Assembly (NCBI GenBank): GCA_001566295.1
Contig: KQ964245.1
Location: 1,989,524 to 2,053,523 of the forward strand
Length of the DNA: 64,000 nucleotides
Reading direction: 5' to 3'
DNA from: Microdochium bolleyi
Taxonomy: Eukaryota > Ascomycota > Sordariomycetes > Xylariales > Microdochiaceae
A program made the translations under genes and the position numbers. Below the pieces are notes generated by a model. It ran no database searches. It was not told the origin of the DNA and saw only the letters and a program-made list of their open reading frames with translations. Positions 58,034 to 64,000 of this stretch are shown in pieces (the first letter of the stretch is position 1; each line of letters opens with the position of its first letter).

Positions 58034-61000
58034 ATGCCTTCGGCCATGGACTCGGCCCCGGCTTCTACACTGGCCCAGCTTCGCTCCGACAACCCCGTCG
58101 AACGGCTCGCGGCCCTGAGGCGCCTCAAGAACGACATTGTCGGCCACCTTCCGCGCAAAGAACAATGGGTCCAGCACGGCGTGCTACAGCATATTGTCTC
58201 TGTCGTCGCCTCCGCGACAAGCTCTCGCGCGCACAACACGGCCGACGACGACAAGGCGCGTCTCCAGGGGCTTCAGCTGCTGGGGAGCTTCGCCAACGCA
58301 GGCCCCGCCTTCATCCCTCCACTGCACGCGGCCGGCGCCCTCGCAGCTGTCCTGGACAGCCAATGCCTCGGAAGCGGACACCCACAGACAGCCCTCTGGT
58401 CCTTGCGTGTGCTCCGTGACTTCACAGCGTCGACAGCACAGTCGGCAGGCCCCGACTTTGGGGTCATCGAGCTTGCCGACACCATCTTCGCAGCAGATAG
58501 CCTCGACGTCTTCCACAGGGTCTTGTCGCACCCGACTCCGAGTCGAGAGATCGATGCCCAGGTCTTCATAATCGCATATCTCATCAAGAAGCTGTGCTTG
58601 GAAGAGCGCCACCAGGTCGCGCTGGTCAACCATGGCATCCTTGACGCCCTTGCTACGAGAATGGCGAGCTTTGCGGTCGCCAAGGGCCAGGTGCTGCCCT
58701 ATAGCGACGCCATAAGAGGCTCTGGCAGCCTGAGAGACTTCATACCTGCGCCAGCTGCATCCAATGCGAGCCTTGAGATGGTCTTGTGGGCAATCTCAGC
58801 CATTGTTACAGACTCGCCGTACCGAGCGTGCAAATTGCTACTGTCACCAGCGGTACTGGCGACCTTCCCAGTCCTTGACAGCGAGGTAGCAGCTTACGCC
58901 GGCTCGACTCAAGACGCCATCCGGCTCCCCGGGACACGCCCTACAAAGCAGACAGACCACGACCCTATGGACTATTTTCTTCCATTCATGCCCAACCACT
59001 CTCGATCGCAAGCATCGCACGCAAGCATGTCACCATCGAGTGGTCCGCCCGTGAAAGATTCCCAAAGCAGCAACGGACGCCCAACCTCGAGGTTCAACCC
59101 ACATGTTGAATCTGGCGCGTCACCTGGAATGGACAGGTTTGAGAATGTCAATGAGGCCACTGCCGAGGAGGCAGAAAGTCCCTTGATACCATGGCTCATC
59201 GGGCTCGCACGGACCGGTTACCAGGGCGAGACACTGTCCGCTGTCTCCGTCCTGGCGTCCTTGTTCAAAGCTGGCTACGCATACAAATCCAGAGAGCATC
59301 TTCTCAGTGTATTTGTCATGCCAGTCTTACTCAACATACTCACCGAGGCTGCTGCATCGACTATGAACGCCATAGACACTCCGTTCAAGTCCGAGTATCG
59401 ATTCGACCAGCTCGAGGAAGCACCTGCCATCCTCACACAGCTTCTCACGGACGGCGAATCATTGCAGAAGGCCGCCTTTGAGTGCGATGCCATCAAGCTC
59501 ATCACAGGCCTGCTGAAAAGTACATATGACGTGCCCTTGCCAGACAAGGAGTCTCAGCCATGGTCGCCCGAGGGAGAGGGCATGATTGTGGATGCTGCCG
59601 ATTCGGACCCGTCATGTCGCCTAAGAAAGCGCGAGGACAGGCGTGTTCTGACGCACCGCATAAAACTCCGCGAGAACTGTCTCAAGGCTTTAGGCGCAAT
59701 TGCATGCTTCAAGGACGAGTATCGAAAAGCGATCATCGACCAAGAGGTTCTTGCATATGTGGCCGAGTCACTCTGTGCCGTCCCGGGAGACCCTCGCAAG
59801 ACGAAAGATCGGTCAAAGGTGCCCGAGAAGAACGCGAAGTCTGTAAAGGAGCCACCTACATCTGGACCTCAGAGCAATCCCCCAGCGGTACTGATCGCCG
59901 CGAGTTATGTCATCCGTATGCTCGCACGCTCGCCACACATACTTCGTACAGCCCTGACGGACATTGACGTCACCATCTCCCTCATGCAACTACTCCTGTA
60001 CCCTGATGACAAGGTGCAAATAGCTGCGACATATGCCACATGCAACCTGGTTGTGGACTTTAGTCCGCTGAGAGAGGTGAGTCCATCAGCAATGAATACC
60101 AAAAATGATCATGCACTGACAACTTCTCTGTCCAGCCGCTGATAGATGAGGGCGTCGTGCCGATTCTTTGCGAGCAAGCGCACTCGTCGAACCCAGAGTT
60201 ACGACTGAATGCACTTTGGGCGTTGAAGCATGTCATACATGACGCAAGTGTCGCGTTCAGACAGAACTGCCTGACTGAACTGGGAGTTGAATGGCTTGTG
60301 CAGCTGATATGTGACGATATCGAGGACGAGGCGTTGTACCAGGCGCAGGAGAAGAGTGACGAATCCGACGCATCCGACGATGACGACGACGACGTCGACA
60401 TGTCTGCATCGGAAGACCATCACCAGTCTTACACGACGGAGAAAGCATACAAGTCCACACCAACATCACAATTATCCGCGGCACATTCCGAGATGCGCCT
60501 CTTTCGCCAAGCTCAGCAGCGGCTCAACGCGTTGCGGGCTGCTGAGACGAGCGAGCTTCGGAGAGCGCGGCACAACGATATCGCCATTCAAGAGCAAGGC
60601 CTGACGTTCATCCGCAATCTCATCGCCTCCGCAACGAGCGCGAACGCGGACGGTGCTAACGACACGGCGCAGATGATTGACCACCTCTTCGACGTAATAG
60701 GACAAGAGCGGCTCTTCGAGATCATGTCGTCGAAGCTGCGGGGCCGTGTGTCTCACCAGCTGAGCCGCAGGGACAACAACTCTGCCACCATCGGCACCAC
60801 CAACACTACCGCTGGGCGGAGCACCGTCTCTGACGGCACGGGCACGACAAGTCGCGTCCTCCCACCACACAGTAAGCTCATCGTCGCCGTCATCTACATC
60901 CTCGTTCACATGGCGGCGTCGGTGCCGCGGCACCGGCAGCTTGTGATCGAACAGACGGATCTCCTCCGCACGCTGTCAAAAATGTTCAATAGCCAGAATC

Positions 61001-61209
61001 GCGACGTGCGGCTCGCGCTGTGCCACCTCATCAACAACCTCACCTGGCAGGACGACGGCACCGACGCGAGCGCGTGTTCGCAGCGCGCCGTGGAGTTGCG
61101 GAAGCTGGGTTTCCTGTCAAAACTCGAGGCCCTAGGCTCAGGTGATGACGAGCTCGATGTCAGGGAGCGCGCCAAGTCCGCGCTCTGGCAGATGAAGCAC
61201 GGGTACTAG
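58034..61209 (+). CDS. GID5: GID5/VID28 (ARMC8) armadillo-repeat subunit of the GID ubiquitin ligase
   Basis: Two exons, 58034-60076 and 60136-61209, giving 1038 aa; 59-nt intron (gtgagt...ctgtccag). The protein is almost all helical repeats of armadillo type, for example LAQLRSDNPVERLAALRRLKND at the start, and NPELRLNALWALKHVIHD and NRDVRLALCHLINNLTW towards the end, the usual pattern of ARMC8/Vid28. In yeast this subunit joins the substrate receptor to the GID complex, which destroys gluconeogenic enzymes such as fructose-1,6-bisphosphatase when glucose returns. Two low-complexity inserts interrupt the repeats: a Ser/Pro-rich one near 330-375 and an acidic Asp run near 760-780. An alternative start at the ATG 58046 would remove four residues. 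It ends in KSALWQMKHGY, typical of the family. Confidence 0.9.
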
Positions 61210-61352
61210 GAGCCACCGGGGCCATCGTCGGCGCCTGCCCCGGACCGAGACCCGTCGGGGGCGGCAGCGTTGGCATGGCGGCAGACGCTACACGAGCTTG
61301 TTCGGCGATGTGAGGCGGGGGGGCAAGTCAATGACGAGCAATCTATATAAAA

Positions 61353-61405
<53 letters not shown>

Positions 61406-64000
61406 CTGTGGCGGAAGAAGGGTTCGTGTATCATCTTAATCGAAGCGGTGTACTTTGTGTTTTGCACGGGGAGAGAGCTGCGGAGAGCAGTACTCAAAGT
61501 CCATACAAGTTTGGGGTCCGTCCTGGTGAGCGATGCGCTCTTTTTGCACACATGCCTCCAGCATACATCCCGGCGATGCCTCGTGAACGACACACCCGAG
61601 GTCTGGGATAACTTAGTGGATAGCGATGTTTTTGGAGGCTTGAATTCCAGATCATGAAAGTAAGCAGCCGGGGTTTTCTGCACGTACGTGTTTGTGAAGC
61701 AATGCCAATCTCAGAACCATGATAGAATAAGCCTTCGTCCAAGGATAAGCGAAGCACGCCAAAACTTGCACACCCAGCACAGAATTTGCTCGCCTTCACT
61801 CGAGACTGGCCCCGGGCGCGGGTTGTCGTGCCTTGGAGATTCGTTGTTCTACCTAGCAGACATGATCAGTCAATTACCTCCCACCGCAGGGACAGTTCCC
61901 AAGTACCGTCCGAGTCCGCGAGTTCCTCATGCAGCCACGCTCCTCATTCATACACGTACCCCTTGGCTCCATCCATGCCCAGAACTGGCGCGCACACACA
62001 GCAATACGACATCTCCCAACCACGAAGGAAGTCTCAGCTTTCACAACTCACCCAGCAAAGATGAAACAATGGGCATTTGGGGAAGGGGACCCTTGAGATC
62101 GGCAAAGCTGCATAGTCCCGGGGCCATTGTTTTAGAGAGTTTCCCGCCAAGCCCTTTTTTCCTGCCGCCCTCCGTGGCTCCCCTTCCCCAGTGCCGAGAC
62201 GTGCATATCATATCAGCCTTAACTAGCGGCAACAGCTACAGTGTCGATCGCTGCGACCACACCCCCATCTCTCCCCCTCTCTCTCTGTCTCTCTGTCTCT
62301 GCCCTATGGTACATTTGATTTACACGCAAGGATCAAAAAGCAAGGTGGGAACACACAGAAGACAAATATGCATGCAGTAAGGTCGGGCAGGAGACCTACA
62401 GGCAGATAGCCGGCATGCAGTCACCGGGAAGGGGGTATTTACTGAGATGTGCATCTGGAACCCGCTTCTCAGCGTCGCTTTCACATGGCAGAGGGGTGAG
62501 CATGCCTCAGCGACCTCGGTCCTGCTGGCAGCATCGGGCTGTTATTGTGTGTTTTTTGCTGGGATTCTTCGCTTCAATCCTGAGAATAAGGGTCATTGGA
62601 AAGTGACATACGGACACGGGGAAGAGAAACCCTAAATGATGATGCGGCGTCTGGAGAAAACCAGCCAGGGACAATTGATGAGTGAGGGGGGATCAACAAC
62701 CAGGTCCCGCTGTCGCAGAATCCTCCGCCGCACGCGCAGATTTGCCCGAGTCCTTAATCGGCAGAGGCCTCTCTGTACTAACTCGTGGGGGAGGGGGAAA
62801 AGACAGCCTGTTGTCCCCCGGCTGGCACCAAACACAACATAGTCCACGGCGACCAAGGGATGCTTTCGAGCCGGCCGCAACAAAGGAAACTCGCCCCCAA
62901 CTTGCTTGCCCGCCCACCCGGCCCATGATGAAACAAGTCCAGGCGAACGCCGGCCATAGAACAGATCTGGCGATGATCGTCAGTTCTTCTTCAAGAGGCA
63001 CGACGATGAAGGATGTGCGCCATCGTTGTGGCCGAGCTGATACCTTTTGCGACGATATTCCCCGTGGGCATTAGGGTAGGGGGTCATACAGCCTACATGC
63101 GACGAATCAGCATCTCCCTTCTCTATCCTTATTCCCCGTGGCGCGATCGACATCTTCCGCGGTGAGGTTCGCCCCCCCTCACAAGATGACCTGCCGCGTG
63201 AGGCCTCCATAATGCTCTGGACAACGCCCGAGCCAAATCATCATTGTCCTTGTGAATAAACCAGTGGCATCGAAGAAAGGCAGGAAATCACACACTCAAA
63301 ACCATCAGGACCGACCGCCAAGCACTCCCGTCATGATGTCAAAACGACCTAGGCAGTGAAAACAGATGTCGACCGTCGAACGACGAGTTTCGCCAACCCG
63401 GCATGATGCAGTACCCCCCGGGAAGATGACGCCAGCATAACGATACAACGGCAGAGACGTTTCATCGCTGTGCTGCAGGACGTAAGAAAAGAAAGATCGG
63501 GTGAAACAACTTGCGAGGAAATGCCTCCCGCTCAGTGGCCTGTGTGGTGCGTGAATCTGACACCTGCAAGTAAGCTGCAGCGGCAACAATTCCGGTGCGG
63601 AGCTTGCTGATGGTGACGACGACGATGACGACGACGAGCCCCGTCAGAAAGTAGCCATCCTTGATCCGGGAATGGCGGAGGGTGAGAGAAAGAGATGCTC
63701 GGAAGATGACACCCGTCGGCGCATCTTGGGAGAAGTGTGCAACCTGGGGGGAAGGCCTCCTCGAGCTTCAGAACCACCGCGTACTTACACATCACTCTTT
63801 CCAATTCTTTCCAATGCCGACGAATTGCATGGGGAACGGTTGCCTGCAATAGTGACACGCGCGTCCCGTGTTCCAGATCTTCAGGCCGTTTTACGTCCAC
63901 AGAGATGGACCACCCGTGTTCTGGTCGCTTGATCCCTGTGGATTCCCAGGACCCCGAGCGCATCGTATGGTTCTCCAGAAAGGCCCCTCTGTGGAAATCA
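61210..64000. other. 3' flank of GID5 and gene-poor right end of window
   Basis: 2.8 kb with no supportable complete gene. Contains the (AG)24 tract. The minus-strand frame at the right edge (63532 to 64000) is open to the boundary and has a donor-like gtaagtacg at 63788-63780, so the 3' part of a gene lying to the right is possible but not demonstrated. Confidence 0.45.
61355..61402. repeat. (AG)24 microsatellite
   Basis: Uninterrupted AG dinucleotide repeat of 48 nt, about 150 bp after the GID5 stop codon, likely in its 3' UTR. Confidence 0.9.

Noticed and set aside
63532..64000. Minus-strand frame open to the right edge, with a donor-like site and a hydrophobic stretch (GYFLTGLVVVIVVVTI) further on
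   Set aside because: The two parts could not be joined in a consistent phase with a good acceptor, and no family was recognised; it may be a real 3' gene end but is not supportable from this window.

Overview
This 64 kb window is nuclear DNA of a filamentous ascomycete (Pezizomycotina), most likely a Sordariomycete. The reasons are short GT-AG introns of about 55-165 nt, GC-rich coding sequence, long CT-rich leaders, and fungal families such as VeA, Zn2Cys6 regulators, GID5, an SPT23/MGA2-type regulator, a PHO80-type cyclin and a GH128 wall glucanase. Nothing bacterial, viral or plasmid-like was seen. I found no convincing tRNA, rRNA or intact transposon. Exon boundaries were derived by eye from splice consensus and frame continuity; no alignment was run.

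Layout. 0.2-1.4 kb: secreted GH128 glucanase (-). 4.2-6.0 kb: Zn2Cys6 regulator (+). 7.2-8.6 kb: proline/serine-rich protein (+). 8.9-11.5 kb: LtrA-type membrane protein (-). 12.4-14.7 kb: bifunctional 6-phosphofructo-2-kinase/fructose-2,6-bisphosphatase (-). 18.6-20.2 kb: TAD3 tRNA deaminase subunit (+). 21.1-22.4 kb: RNase H1 (+). 22.4-29.6 kb: gene-poor, with a 39-nt poly-G run and a long near-perfect hairpin. 29.6-33.8 kb: SPT23/MGA2-like ER-anchored regulator (+). 35.4-37.0 kb: basic, disordered conserved protein (-). 38.6-40.2 kb: velvet regulator VeA (-), whose frame is interrupted. 40.2-48.5 kb: 8.3 kb with no supportable gene, upstream of veA. 48.5-49.6 kb: CmcJ/AsaB-like oxidoreductase family protein (-). 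50.5-51.1 kb: CHZ1 H2A.Z chaperone (-), with a 10-nt microexon. 52.1-52.9 kb: EMC10 (-). 53.9-55.3 kb: PHO80-type cyclin (-). 58.0-61.2 kb: GID5/VID28 armadillo protein (+). 61.2-64.0 kb: no supportable gene.

The genes are mostly housekeeping and regulatory and do not form one pathway or a biosynthetic cluster. PFK2/FBPase-2 and GID5 both bear on switching between glycolysis and gluconeogenesis. EMC10 and the SPT23/MGA2-like protein both act at the ER membrane. VeA, the PHO80-type cyclin and the Zn2Cys6 protein are regulators. I did not find a clearly new multi-gene system. The points most worth checking are the VeA frame break, the 131-nt hairpin, the CHZ1 microexon, the frame-neutral intron of the SPT23-like gene, and the open frame without ATG upstream of RNase H1.
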